Source: Candidatus Methylomirabilota bacterium
GTDB lineage: Bacteria > Methylomirabilota > Methylomirabilia > Methylomirabilales > CSP1-5
Direction of reading: 5' to 3'
Length of the DNA: 39,401 bases
NCBI GenBank assembly: GCA_027293415.1
Contig: JAPUFX010000083.1
Span: 1-39,401 of the forward strand
The notes beneath the pieces were generated by a model. It worked only from the letters and a program-made list of their open reading frames with translations. It was not told where the DNA came from and did no database searches. The position numbers and the translations under genes are program-made. The stretch's first letter is position 1. The number at the start of each line of letters is the position of its first letter. Shown piece by piece: positions 5,964-13,477 of the stretch.

Positions 5964-7301
5964 TCAGGACCGAGGCGCAATCCCCGCCTGATAGGCCATA
6001 TCGAGGAGCTCGATCGGATGGAGGACTTTCATCGTGATGTTGCGCTTCCGGAGGCCCATCGCGATCTGCAGCTCACACCCCGGGTTGGCCGTTGTGACAA
6101 TCTCGGCTCCGGTCGCAACGATGTTATCCACCTTCCGTTCTAGAAAGCGCACGCCGTATTCCGGCTCCAGTAGATTGTAGATGCCCGCCGAGCCGCAGCA
6201 GAAGTCCGATTCCTTTAGTTCGACCAGCTGAAGGCCAGGGATGGATCGTAAGAGGGCCCGGGGTTCGTTCCGAATCTGCTGGCCATGAACCAGGTGACAG
6301 GCATCGTGGTAGGTCACCTTGAGCGGGAGTGGGCCATACCGGCCATTGGCGCCAACCTGGTGAAGGAACTGGAGCGCATCCCGGACCCGCTCCCCGAACG
6401 TCTCGGCCTTGTGGGCATACTGGGGGTCTCCCTTGAGGAGCTCAGGATAGCCCTTCATCATCGATCCGCAGCCGGCGGCGTTGGCGATCACATAGTCCAC
6501 CTTTGCCTGCTCGAAGGCGTCAATGGTCTTTCGGGCAAAGGCCTTGGCAGGTTCCAACCCTCCCTCGTGGGAGTGAAGAGATCCACAACAGCCCTGTTCC
6601 TGCGGGATCACCACCACGCATCCGTTCCTGGCCAGGACCCGGACCGTTGCGGCGTTGACCTGGGGGTACAAGACCCGCTGGACACAGCCGGTCAGGAGGC
6701 CGACGCGGAACTTCGGGGTCCCTTGGGCCGGGGTCACGCGTGAGAGCGGAATATCCGCCGGAACCTCATCAGGGGGTGGCAAGAGTTCTTCCATGATCTG
6801 CAGGCTCTTGGAGAGACCGCCGTGGATGACGAGTCTCCGCAGTCCCAACCGTTGGGAAGACCTCCCCAACTTCAGCATGGCTCGTACCCGATCCGGGTAG
6901 GGGAAGACGGATAAGATGAATCGGCGCAAGAGTTTTTGCGACAACCGCCGTTTATATTTCCGCTCCACCTGGCCCCGCGCCTTCTCCATCAAAGAGCCGA
7001 ACTGCACTCCTGAAGGGCAGGCAGTCTCGCAGGCCCGGCAGAGAAGACAGGCATCCATATGTTTGACAAAGCTGTCGGTGATGCCGATCTTTCCCTCATC
7101 GGCCATCCGGATGAGATAGATCCGGCCCCGGGGGGAATCCATTTCGTTGCCCATCTCGAGATAGGTCGGGCAGGTGGGGAGGCAGAGGCCGCAATGGATG
7201 CACTCGAGATACTTTTTCTCTTCGGGAGGGTCAGCGGCGTCGAAAGCGCTTTGACGTCGTGTCTGGTTGACCGGTCCGGACGACACGCTATATCCCTCCA
7301 A
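5964..7301 (-). CDS. glcF: glycolate oxidase iron-sulfur subunit GlcF
   Basis: The 445-residue electron-transfer subunit of glycolate oxidase (GlcDEF), which oxidises glycolate to glyoxylate and passes electrons to the quinone pool at the membrane. Two 4Fe-4S ferredoxin motifs are visible: Cys34/37/40/44 (CIHCGLCLPTC) and Cys85/88/91/95 (CLLCRACETAC). Two CCG (DUF224) domains follow, with GCCGSLHSHEG and DFCCGSAGIYNLL as cysteine-rich cores. The start overlaps the end of glcE by 14 bases, so it is the last gene of a glcD-glcE-glcF operon. Length matches the family (about 410-450). Confidence 0.92.
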   Translation of the reverse strand: MEGYSVSSGPVNQTRRQSAFDAADPPEEKKYLECIHCGLCLPTCPTYLEMGNEMDSPRGRIYLIRMADEGKIGITDSFVKHMDACLLCRACETACPSGVQFGSLMEKARGQVERKYKRRLSQKLLRRFILSVFPYPDRVRAMLKLGRSSQRLGLRRLVIHGGLSKSLQIMEELLPPPDEVPADIPLSRVTPAQGTPKFRVGLLTGCVQRVLYPQVNAATVRVLARNGCVVVIPQEQGCCGSLHSHEGGLEPAKAFARKTIDAFEQAKVDYVIANAAGCGSMMKGYPELLKGDPQYAHKAETFGERVRDALQFLHQVGANGRYGPLPLKVTYHDACHLVHGQQIRNEPRALLRSIPGLQLVELKESDFCCGSAGIYNLLEPEYGVRFLERKVDNIVATGAEIVTTANPGCELQIAMGLRKRNITMKVLHPIELLDMAYQAGIAPRS

Positions 7302-8670
7302 CGAATCTCCCGGGGTTTAAGGTCTGGCGAGGATCAAACCGCTCTTTAATTCCTTGCATGACCTCCAAACCCCTGACGGGTCCCCAGACATCGATGCGGG
7401 TCTTCAACGCGGCGTCCGCTTCCAAGATGATCAGGCTTCCCTCCTGGGCCTCACAGGTGCTGCGAATCCGCTCAACGGTTGACACCATTCCCTCGACGAA
7501 CTCCTGGAGGCTTCGGTCCTCTGCGCTGACATAGTACCGAACGATCCCGGAACCCGCCTCAGCCACGATGCAGAGGTCGAGGCCCTGTGTCTTTGCCTCC
7601 TCCTCTCCCACGCGAAACGCGTCCGCCACCTTCGAAATAAGGACACCCCCCTTCATGACGGCCCGAAGATGGCGTGGAGCCGTGCCGTTCGTGCCAGGGG
7701 TGATGTCTCGGACTTCACGCCAGAAGGTATGATGGGGCTCGTCATGAAGCAGGTTTCCTCCGGGACTGCCCACCTTCCGGCTGATCCGACCGATCTCTTC
7801 GATCTGGGTATCGACTGCCATTTCGGCCACGCTCCCCACGGACGTCGCCAGGGCGTACTGCCCATCCGTCCACCCGATGCCGGCCCTGGTCGTGACGCGC
7901 CGGGCTGCCGCCTTATCCAAGAGTTCTAAGGCGTTCGGGACGAGGGAGGAGTCCATGATCTGGGCAATTGCCTCCTCTGCGTGATCCAGGGTCAAGAAGG
8001 GGGCCAGCCAGGTTTTCTCCCAGGCGATTCGGGGATACACGCGGAAGGTCGCCTCCGCGATGATTCCCAGGGTCCCCAGCGACCCTATGTACAGTTTATT
8101 CATGTCATAGCCGGTGACGTTCTTGACCACCTTCGCTCCGCCCTTGGTGACGGTACCGTCGGCATGGACCACTGTGGTGGCGATGAGGAGGTCTCGGGCA
8201 GTCCCGTACAAGAGGCGGCGGGGTCCACTCGCATTGGTCGCCAAAAGACCGCCCACCGTCGCCTGGTCGGCGAAAGGCGGATCCAAGGGGAGAAACTGCT
8301 GATGCTGGCCCAGCGCCTGCTGAAAGTCTTTCAGGCGCATACCTCCCTGGACTGTGGCGGTCATATCCCCCCACTCGTGATCCACAAGGTGATTGAGATG
8401 TTTCAATGCCACGACTAGGTCGACCCGCGCGGGGATTGCCCCCAAAGCCATCTGGGAGCCTGCCCCCCACGGAATGGTCTTTAAGGCCGCCTCAGAAGCG
8501 ATGGCCATGACAGAGGAGGTCTCTTCGACTGTCCTCGGAAAGACCACCGCCCGAGGCGCCTTCCCATCTACCGCGAAAGTACCGGCCTCGGACCCACTGA
8601 TGACATGATCGGCCCCGACGACTTTTTCCAGGGCGTGTATCCACTCGGTATGCGCCATGGCATGACTCAC
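7288..8670 (-). CDS. glcE: glycolate oxidase FAD-binding subunit GlcE
   Basis: A 460-residue FAD-binding (PCMH-type) subunit. FAD-contacting motifs are visible: PRTVEETSSVMAIASE, a WGAGSQ loop and FADQATVGGLLATNASGPRRLLYGTARDLLI-type region (about residues 115-170) with a following VKNVTGYDMNKLYIGSLGTL. It pairs with GlcD, which carries the other FAD. It is longer than E. coli GlcE (about 350 residues), as in many non-enteric GlcE proteins. The start could be the first Met or the second (MAHTEW, four codons in). It sits between glcD and glcF, with a 90-base spacer upstream holding a TTCGAAATT palindrome. Confidence 0.88.
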   Translation of the reverse strand: MSHAMAHTEWIHALEKVVGADHVISGSEAGTFAVDGKAPRAVVFPRTVEETSSVMAIASEAALKTIPWGAGSQMALGAIPARVDLVVALKHLNHLVDHEWGDMTATVQGGMRLKDFQQALGQHQQFLPLDPPFADQATVGGLLATNASGPRRLLYGTARDLLIATTVVHADGTVTKGGAKVVKNVTGYDMNKLYIGSLGTLGIIAEATFRVYPRIAWEKTWLAPFLTLDHAEEAIAQIMDSSLVPNALELLDKAAARRVTTRAGIGWTDGQYALATSVGSVAEMAVDTQIEEIGRISRKVGSPGGNLLHDEPHHTFWREVRDITPGTNGTAPRHLRAVMKGGVLISKVADAFRVGEEEAKTQGLDLCIVAEAGSGIVRYYVSAEDRSLQEFVEGMVSTVERIRSTCEAQEGSLIILEADAALKTRIDVWGPVRGLEVMQGIKERFDPRQTLNPGRFVGGI

Positions 8671-8696
8671 AGATTATCGGTGGGCGATGACCGGCC

Positions 8697-8728
8697 AATT
8701 TCGAAATTCGAATTTCGAAATTCGAAAT
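8697..8728. repeat. TTCGAAATT palindromic repeat between glcE and glcD
   Basis: The short word TTTCGAAATTCG recurs in both orientations (AATTTCGAAATTCG, AATTTCGAAATTCGAAATT), so the 32 bases can fold in several registers. It lies in the 90-base glcD-glcE spacer, where the transcript of the minus-strand operon would pass through it. It has no T run and is AT-rich in a GC-rich setting. Confidence 0.7.
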
Positions 8729-8760
8729 TTTGCGTGCTGCGGACCGTCAACCATGAGCCG

Positions 8761-10239
8761 TTAAAAGCGTTGAGCCAATCCTTCCCTCTCAATCCGATGA
8801 GGCTCGTAGCGGATCCGGTCCCGCTTATGCTGTCCCACCTCGACGCAGGACTTAGAGGTCGGGAAGATCTTACCGGGATTGAGGATTTGGTCGGGGTTGA
8901 AGGCACACTTGACCTTCATCATGGCCTCAAGGTCATCCTCGGTGTACATGAGGGGCATGAAATCCTGCTTCTCCAGTCCCACCCCGTGTTCGCCCGTGAT
9001 GCTTCCCCCCATCTCGATGCACCGGGTCATGATCCTGGCCCCCAGCTCTACTGCCTTGCGGATTTCTTCCTCGTAGCGGCCATCGTAGAGGATGAAGGGA
9101 TGGAGATTGCCGTCACCGGCGTGGAAGACGTTGGCCACCGGGAGGCCATACTCTTGAGAGAGTTCCTCGATCTCTTTGAGAATGATCGGCAGCTTGGTTC
9201 GGGGGATGACCGCGTCCTGGAGGTAGCAGTCTGGGCGGATCTGGCCCATGGCAGCCAAGGCGGCCTTCCGACCCTTCCAGAGCAGCTCGCGTTCCTCATT
9301 GTTTTTGGCGACGCGGACCTCCCGGACCCGCTGTGCCTGAAAGACCTCGACGACGAGGTCGGCGAGCGCCTCCACCTCTGCCTTCGGTCCATCCAGCTCC
9401 ACGAGAAGCACCGCCCCGGCATCCATGGGGTAACCGGCCTTCGCCCATTTCTCGACCGCCTGGATGCTCAGGTTATCCATCATCTCGAGGCAGGCGGGGA
9501 TGATCCCCCGGGCAACAATGCCCGAGACGGCGTTGCTGGCATCCTCGATGTTGTGAAAGATCCCCATCAGAGTCTTGACGGCTTCCGGCTTATGCAGGAT
9601 GCGTACGGTGACCGTGGTGGCAATGGCAAAGGTTCCCTCTGACCCAACGAAGACCCCAACAAGATCGTAGCCTGGAGGATCGAGAACCTTCCCGCCGATC
9701 TCGACGGTTTCACCATTCGGCAGGACCACCTCCAGGCCGAGGACGTGATTGGTGGTCACCCCGTACTTGGGGGTGTGGACGCCCCCCGCGTTCTCAGCCA
9801 CGTTTCCTCCAATGGTACACGCGGCTTGGCTAGCGGGGTCAGGGGCGTAGTAATATCCATCGCCACTGATCTTTTGCGCAAGCCAGACGTTCACCACGCC
9901 CGACTCGACCACGGCCCGTTGATTCGGGACATCCGTCTCGAGGATACGAATCATCCGATTTAATCCGATGATAATCCCGCCTTGGCTTGCCAAAGCTCCA
10001 CCGGAGAGACCTGTCCCGGCACCGCGCGGGACAAAATAGATCCGCTCCCGATGACACACCTTGACGATCTCCGCGACCTGGTGGGTGGTGGCAGGGAGGA
10101 CGACCATATCCGGCAGGGCTCGGAAGATCGTCGCGCCATCGCACTCATACACCCGAAGCTCCTCCTCCGTGTGGATGACTGCATTGGGGCCGACAATCTT
10201 TTCGAGTTCCCTCACAATCCGAGTCTTGCCTTGAATCAT
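8761..10239 (-). CDS. glcD: glycolate oxidase subunit GlcD (FAD-linked)
   Basis: A 492-residue FAD-linked oxidase of the GlcD/D-lactate dehydrogenase family. Seen: the PCMH FAD domain with VVLPATTHQVAEIVK, PRGAGTGLSGGAL and DPASQAACTIGGNVAENAGG-type motifs (about residues 45-160), and a C-terminal FAD-oxidase domain ending with HAGDGNLHPFILYD, GSITGEHGVGLEKQ and FNPDQILNPGKIFP, all family hallmarks. It is the first gene of the glcDEF operon and probably the catalytic subunit. Some homologues act on D-lactate, but the linked GlcE and GlcF argue for glycolate. Confidence 0.93.
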   Translation of the reverse strand: MIQGKTRIVRELEKIVGPNAVIHTEEELRVYECDGATIFRALPDMVVLPATTHQVAEIVKVCHRERIYFVPRGAGTGLSGGALASQGGIIIGLNRMIRILETDVPNQRAVVESGVVNVWLAQKISGDGYYYAPDPASQAACTIGGNVAENAGGVHTPKYGVTTNHVLGLEVVLPNGETVEIGGKVLDPPGYDLVGVFVGSEGTFAIATTVTVRILHKPEAVKTLMGIFHNIEDASNAVSGIVARGIIPACLEMMDNLSIQAVEKWAKAGYPMDAGAVLLVELDGPKAEVEALADLVVEVFQAQRVREVRVAKNNEERELLWKGRKAALAAMGQIRPDCYLQDAVIPRTKLPIILKEIEELSQEYGLPVANVFHAGDGNLHPFILYDGRYEEEIRKAVELGARIMTRCIEMGGSITGEHGVGLEKQDFMPLMYTEDDLEAMMKVKCAFNPDQILNPGKIFPTSKSCVEVGQHKRDRIRYEPHRIEREGLAQRF

Positions 10240-10308
10240 CGCCCCCCTCCTTTGCCTCCCCTGGTGGGCGTCGGGGAGTTGTGAAGGTTCCGTGAAGAAC
10301 TTCGGAAG

Positions 10309-10341
10309 GAAAAATCGGGGTCGAGACTCCGCGATTCCCCC
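10309..10341 (-). terminator. possible terminator downstream of the DnaJ-family gene
   Basis: Read on the minus strand after the stop at 10349: GGGG, an inner GAG/CTC, CCCC, then GATTTTTCC. A G/C hairpin followed by five T residues, placed in the 109-base gap before glcD. The stem is imperfect. Confidence 0.4.
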
Positions 10342-10348
10342 GCAGGGG

Positions 10349-11170
10349 TTAGGATGCCTCTTCGACGCGAATAGTGAGATAGAGGTCTCCCGGAGTCCTG
10401 TCGGGTCCAGAGGCGCCCTTCGCCCGAAGACGCAAGCGGGTGCCCGTTCGAACCCCGGGAGGGACGGTCACCAGCAGCTCTTCCCGCCGTCCGTCTCGGC
10501 GGACCGCAACTGGTTTCTTCGTCCCCCGGCGAGCCTCCTCGCTGGTGACGGAGAGCTCCGCGTATTGATCTGGTCCCTGGGTCGTGACCCAATCTCCCCG
10601 CAAGAGACCTGTCAAAAACTTTTTGAGCCTTTTCCCGGCCTCCTTGAGCACACCGCCGGTGAGCGCGGGCCGATCCTGCGTCTGCGTCTCAACTGGCCGG
10701 TGCCGGAAAGTTCTGGAGAAGACGGAGCCCCCGGGCCCCATGACGAAAACGCCGCCAAAGACGAATCCACGGCCACCGAAGAACGTTTGATTGAAGAACC
10801 GGTCATCAAAACGGAAACCCATCCGCTGGAAATCTCGACGGAGCTCGTCGAAAATGGCGCTGGCGGTCGGGTCGGTAAAGACATCCCGGAAAATGTCCTC
10901 CTGGCGATAGCGGAACCCCGCATCCCCTGGAGGAAAGCCCGCCCGGCGGAACGTGTCATACTGGCGGCGCTTTTCCGGATCGACCAGGACACCATAGGCC
11001 TCGCTGATCTCCTTAAATCGCTCCTCTGCCTGCCGGTCTCCCGGGTTCCGGTCCGGATGGGCCTCGAGGGCCAGGCGACGGTAGGCGCGCTTGATCTCCT
11101 CGGGACTCGCCTCGGGCGAGACCCCCAGGACACGGTAATAATCCTTCGTCGCTGCATTTCTCCAGGCCAT
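10349..11170 (-). CDS. DnaJ-family co-chaperone (J domain plus C-terminal peptide-binding domain)
   Basis: A 273-residue protein. The N-terminal J domain (about residues 9-72) has DYYRVLGV, the essential HPD (EAHPDRNPG) and a [14 protein letters not shown] helix IV end. A Gly/Phe/Arg-rich middle ([19 protein letters not shown]) follows, then a DnaJ C-terminal (CTD) segment: [21 protein letters not shown] and GDLYLTIRV. There is no cysteine zinc-finger domain, so it resembles CbpA/type II Hsp40 rather than DnaJ itself. Long in-frame sequence lies upstream, but ATG 11170 fits the J domain and the promoter at 11181-11209. No dnaK is nearby; the partner must be elsewhere. Confidence 0.85.
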   Translation of the reverse strand: MAWRNAATKDYYRVLGVSPEASPEEIKRAYRRLALEAHPDRNPGDRQAEERFKEISEAYGVLVDPEKRRQYDTFRRAGFPPGDAGFRYRQEDIFRDVFTDPTASAIFDELRRDFQRMGFRFDDRFFNQTFFGGRGFVFGGVFVMGPGGSVFSRTFRHRPVETQTQDRPALTGGVLKEAGKRLKKFLTGLLRGDWVTTQGPDQYAELSVTSEEARRGTKKPVAVRRDGRREELLVTVPPGVRTGTRLRLRAKGASGPDRTPGDLYLTIRVEEAS

Positions 11171-11180
11171 CGTATGTGTG

Positions 11181-11209
11181 ATTGTACCCTCGTCCCGGGG
11201 ACGGGTCAA
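11181..11209 (-). promoter_or_regulatory. sigma-70-type promoter for the DnaJ-family gene
   Basis: On the minus strand TTGACC (11209-11204), a 17-base spacer and TACAAT (11186-11181). Only 10 bases separate the -10 box from the ATG at 11170, so the transcript would have almost no leader. Confidence 0.6.
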
Positions 11210-11236
11210 GGTGGGGGAGGAGATTCCATTAAGGGA

Positions 11237-11266
11237 TTGGAGGGGGGACGGCCGATAATGTATACT
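11237..11266 (+). promoter_or_regulatory. possible promoter for the lipA cluster
   Basis: TATACT at 11261-11266 is a strong -10 match; TTGGAG at 11237-11242 is a weak -35 with an 18-base spacer. It lies 34 bases before the lipA start, on the opposite strand to and diverging from the DnaJ promoter. Confidence 0.45.
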
Positions 11267-11300
11267 GAAGGTATCGGGTCCGGTTTTTCGTGAGGGAATC

Positions 11301-12230
11301 ATGGCCTGCGATGGAAGACTCTCCTTAGTCAGCCCGCTCCAGGTGGCTCGAAAGCCGCAGTGGCTGAAGGTTAGAGCCCCCGGCGGTGAAAACTTTGTGC
11401 GTCTCAAGGGATTGATGCGGACGCTGAACCTGCACACGGTCTGCGAGGAGGCCCGGTGTCCGAACATTGGCGAGTGCTTCCAGAATCTGACCGTGACTTT
11501 TATGATCCTGGGCGATATCTGCACCAGGCGCTGTGGATTCTGTGCGGTGACGCATGGGCGGCCGACGGGCCTGGATCAAGAAGAGCCTCACCGGGTTGCT
11601 CAGGCGGTCAAGGTCATGGGGCTGGAGCATGCGGTAGTCACCTCGGTGAACCGGGACGATCTGCCTGACGGGGGGGCGGGCATCTTCGCCGCCACGATCC
11701 GTCGGATCCGGGAGACTTCCCCAGGCTGCACGGTCGAAGTGCTCATCCCGGATTTCAAGGGAAACTGGCAGGCGCTGGAGTCCGTTCTGGTGGCGAAACC
11801 GGATATCTTGAATCATAACACCGAGACGGTTCCCCGCCTCTACCGGCAGGCGCGAGCCGGGGCGAAGTATGAGCGGTCGCTCGAGCTGCTGGAACGGGCC
11901 AGGCGGTTCGACAGCACCGTCCTGACCAAGTCCGGCCTCATGTTGGGCCTGGGTGAGGAGCGGGAAGAGCTTCTCGCCACCATGCACGACCTGGCCCGAG
12001 TCGGCTGTGACATCCTCACCCTCGGACAGTACCTCCGGCCGACCATGCATCATCTGCCGGTTGTGCGTTACGTTCATCCCGATGAGTTTCGGGAGCTCAA
12101 GGTGACCGGGGAGGCGATTGGCTTCAAGCATGTGGAGTCGGGGCCGCTGGTTCGCAGTTCGTATCATGCCGGTCAGCAGGCCCGAGCCCTTGAAGACTGG
12201 ACCCCCTCTCCCTCCGAAAAGTTCGCATGA
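11301..12230 (+). CDS. lipA: lipoyl synthase LipA
   Basis: A 309-residue radical SAM enzyme that inserts two sulfurs into octanoyl groups on E2 and H proteins to make lipoyl cofactor. The auxiliary cluster motif CX4CX5C is Cys48/53/59 ([12 protein letters not shown]), the radical SAM motif CX3CX2C is Cys74/78/81 (CTRRCGFC), and the C-terminal RSSYHA box that ligates the auxiliary cluster is present. Length is normal (about 290-320). It overlaps nuoC by 4 bases (ATGA). Its partner lipB is 7.7 kb downstream, and the lipoylated PDH E2 is encoded between them, so the cluster makes both the complex and its cofactor. Confidence 0.95.
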   Translation: MACDGRLSLVSPLQVARKPQWLKVRAPGGENFVRLKGLMRTLNLHTVCEEARCPNIGECFQNLTVTFMILGDICTRRCGFCAVTHGRPTGLDQEEPHRVAQAVKVMGLEHAVVTSVNRDDLPDGGAGIFAATIRRIRETSPGCTVEVLIPDFKGNWQALESVLVAKPDILNHNTETVPRLYRQARAGAKYERSLELLERARRFDSTVLTKSGLMLGLGEEREELLATMHDLARVGCDILTLGQYLRPTMHHLPVVRYVHPDEFRELKVTGEAIGFKHVESGPLVRSSYHAGQQARALEDWTPSPSEKFA

Positions 12231-12736
12231 GCCCGAATCAGCTTAGCTCCCCAGATGCCCATCCAGCGGTATGTCTCTTGCGTGAGGATTTTCCGGGGGC
12301 GGTTCAGGAGGCCGTCTCCTTTCAGGACGAGGTCACGATTACCGTCGACCGGGAGGCGATCGTCCCCATCTGCCGCTTCCTGAAAGAGGAGGCGGAGCTC
12401 CGATATGACTTCCTGGCCGATCTCTGTGGTGTGGACTGGCAGGGAAAACGGGAACCGAGGTTTGAGGTGGTCTATAACCTCTATTCGATCCCGCGCGCGG
12501 ATCGGATCCGGGTGAAGATCCGGGTGCCCGAGGAGGAGGAGGTCCCCTCGGTGACCGGTGTGTGGCCGACTGCCAACTGGCACGAGCGGGAAGTCTTTGA
12601 TATGTTCGGGCTCCGCTTTACGGGGCATCCCGACCTGCAACGGATCCTCATGCCAGAGGACTGGGAAGGATATCCCCTCCGCAAGGATTATCCGGTGGAA
12701 GAGATGCCCCGGTGGTGGGAAGTGAATAAGCCGTAA
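12227..12736 (+). CDS. nuoC: NADH-quinone oxidoreductase subunit C
   Basis: A 169-residue subunit of the peripheral arm of complex I (30-kDa subunit family). The family signature is clear: [22 protein letters not shown], then [44 protein letters not shown], in which [10 protein letters not shown] and the GYPLRKDYP end are diagnostic. Its start overlaps the end of lipA (ATGA), so it is translationally coupled to it. No nuoA, B, D or later genes adjoin; only nuoI follows after a repeat-filled spacer, so complex I genes are scattered here. Confidence 0.92.
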   Translation: MSPNQLSSPDAHPAVCLLREDFPGAVQEAVSFQDEVTITVDREAIVPICRFLKEEAELRYDFLADLCGVDWQGKREPRFEVVYNLYSIPRADRIRVKIRVPEEEEVPSVTGVWPTANWHEREVFDMFGLRFTGHPDLQRILMPEDWEGYPLRKDYPVEEMPRWWEVNKP

Positions 12737-12739
12737 ACG

Positions 12740-12894
12740 GTTCAGGGTTCAGAGTTGAGAGTTGACGTTGAGACTTTAGGAATCACAGTTCAAGGTACAG
12801 AGTTCAGCGCAGAGAGCAAAGGGTTCAGCGTTCATGGTAGATGGTTCAGAGGTCATGGCGGACCCGAGCTATAAACTCTGAACCCTCAACGAGG
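12740..12894. repeat. sloppy GTTCAG-word repeat spacer
   Basis: The 166-base gap between nuoC and nuoI is built from imperfect copies of GTTCAGGGTTCAGAGTT, GTTCAAGGTACAGAGTTCAG, GTTCAGCGTTCATGG and GGTTCAGAGGTCATGG, closing with the opposite orientation (AACTCTGAACCCTCAAC near 12875-12893). Left GGTTCAGGGTTCAGAGTT can pair with right AACTCTGAACCCT. No gene in it. Confidence 0.75.
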
Positions 12895-12902
12895 GACTAT
12901 AT

Positions 12903-13391
12903 ATGATTACCGCCATTGCGAAAGGGATGTTCACCACCTTCAAGCACATGTTCCGGAAGGAGGTGACCGTCCCTTACCCTGAAGAACGGCTCCCCGTTGC
13001 TCCTCGGTTTCGGGGACTCCACTTTCTGGTGGTCGATGACGACGGCCTGGAGCGGTGTGTCGGGTGTGAGCTCTGTGCAGTGGCCTGTCCCGCGGATGCC
13101 ATTTACATCGAGGCGGCAGAGAATACCGACGAGGAGCGCCACTCACCCGGTGAGCGGTACGCCAAGGTTTACATGATCCACATGTTCCGGTGCATCTTTT
13201 GCGGATATTGTGAAGAGGCCTGTCCTGAGGACGCCATCTTTCTGGGGAAAGAATACGAGATGGAAACTTACACCCGGGATGGCTTCATCTACGACAAGAA
13301 CAAGCTCAATCTCAATGTTCTGGAGGCAGCAAAGCAGCGGCCCGAAGTGCTGGATCGGCTGCACGAGGACCTGTCCAAATACCACGGGTAG
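12903..13391 (+). CDS. nuoI: NADH-quinone oxidoreductase subunit I
   Basis: A 162-residue ferredoxin-like subunit that carries clusters N6a and N6b in complex I. Two CX2CX2CX3C motifs are present: Cys52/55/58/62 (CVGCELCAVAC) and Cys97/100/103/107 (CIFCGYCEEAC). The stretch between them (MIHMFRCIFCGYCEEACPEDAIF) is characteristic of NuoI/TYKY. Length matches NuoI (about 140-180). It is separated from nuoC by a repeat-rich 166-base spacer and from apgM by an inverted-repeat spacer. Only these two complex I subunits are encoded in the window. Confidence 0.92.
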   Translation: MITAIAKGMFTTFKHMFRKEVTVPYPEERLPVAPRFRGLHFLVVDDDGLERCVGCELCAVACPADAIYIEAAENTDEERHSPGERYAKVYMIHMFRCIFCGYCEEACPEDAIFLGKEYEMETYTRDGFIYDKNKLNLNVLEAAKQRPEVLDRLHEDLSKYHG

Positions 13392-13467
13392 GGTCCAAAG
13401 TCCAACGTCCAAGGTCGAAAGCCTGAACCAAGGAAATAACAGGGGGCTTTGGACCTTGGCCCCTTGA
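13389..13467. repeat. GTCCAAAG-word inverted repeat spacer
   Basis: GGGTCCAAAGTCCAACGTCC (13389-13408) is a short direct repeat of GTCCAA-type words, and GGCTTTGGACCTTGG (13445-13459) is its reverse complement in part (GGTCCAAAG/CTTTGGACC, 9 bp). The spacer between nuoI and apgM can thus form a hairpin. It has the same architecture as the other word-repeat spacers but uses a different word. Confidence 0.7.
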
Positions 13468-13477
13468 AAGACAAGAC

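Noticed and set aside
11171-11524. N-terminal extension of the DnaJ-family frame to 391 codons
   Set aside because: The J domain starts right after ATG 11170, a good promoter sits at 11181-11209, and the extension is antisense to the lipA gene.
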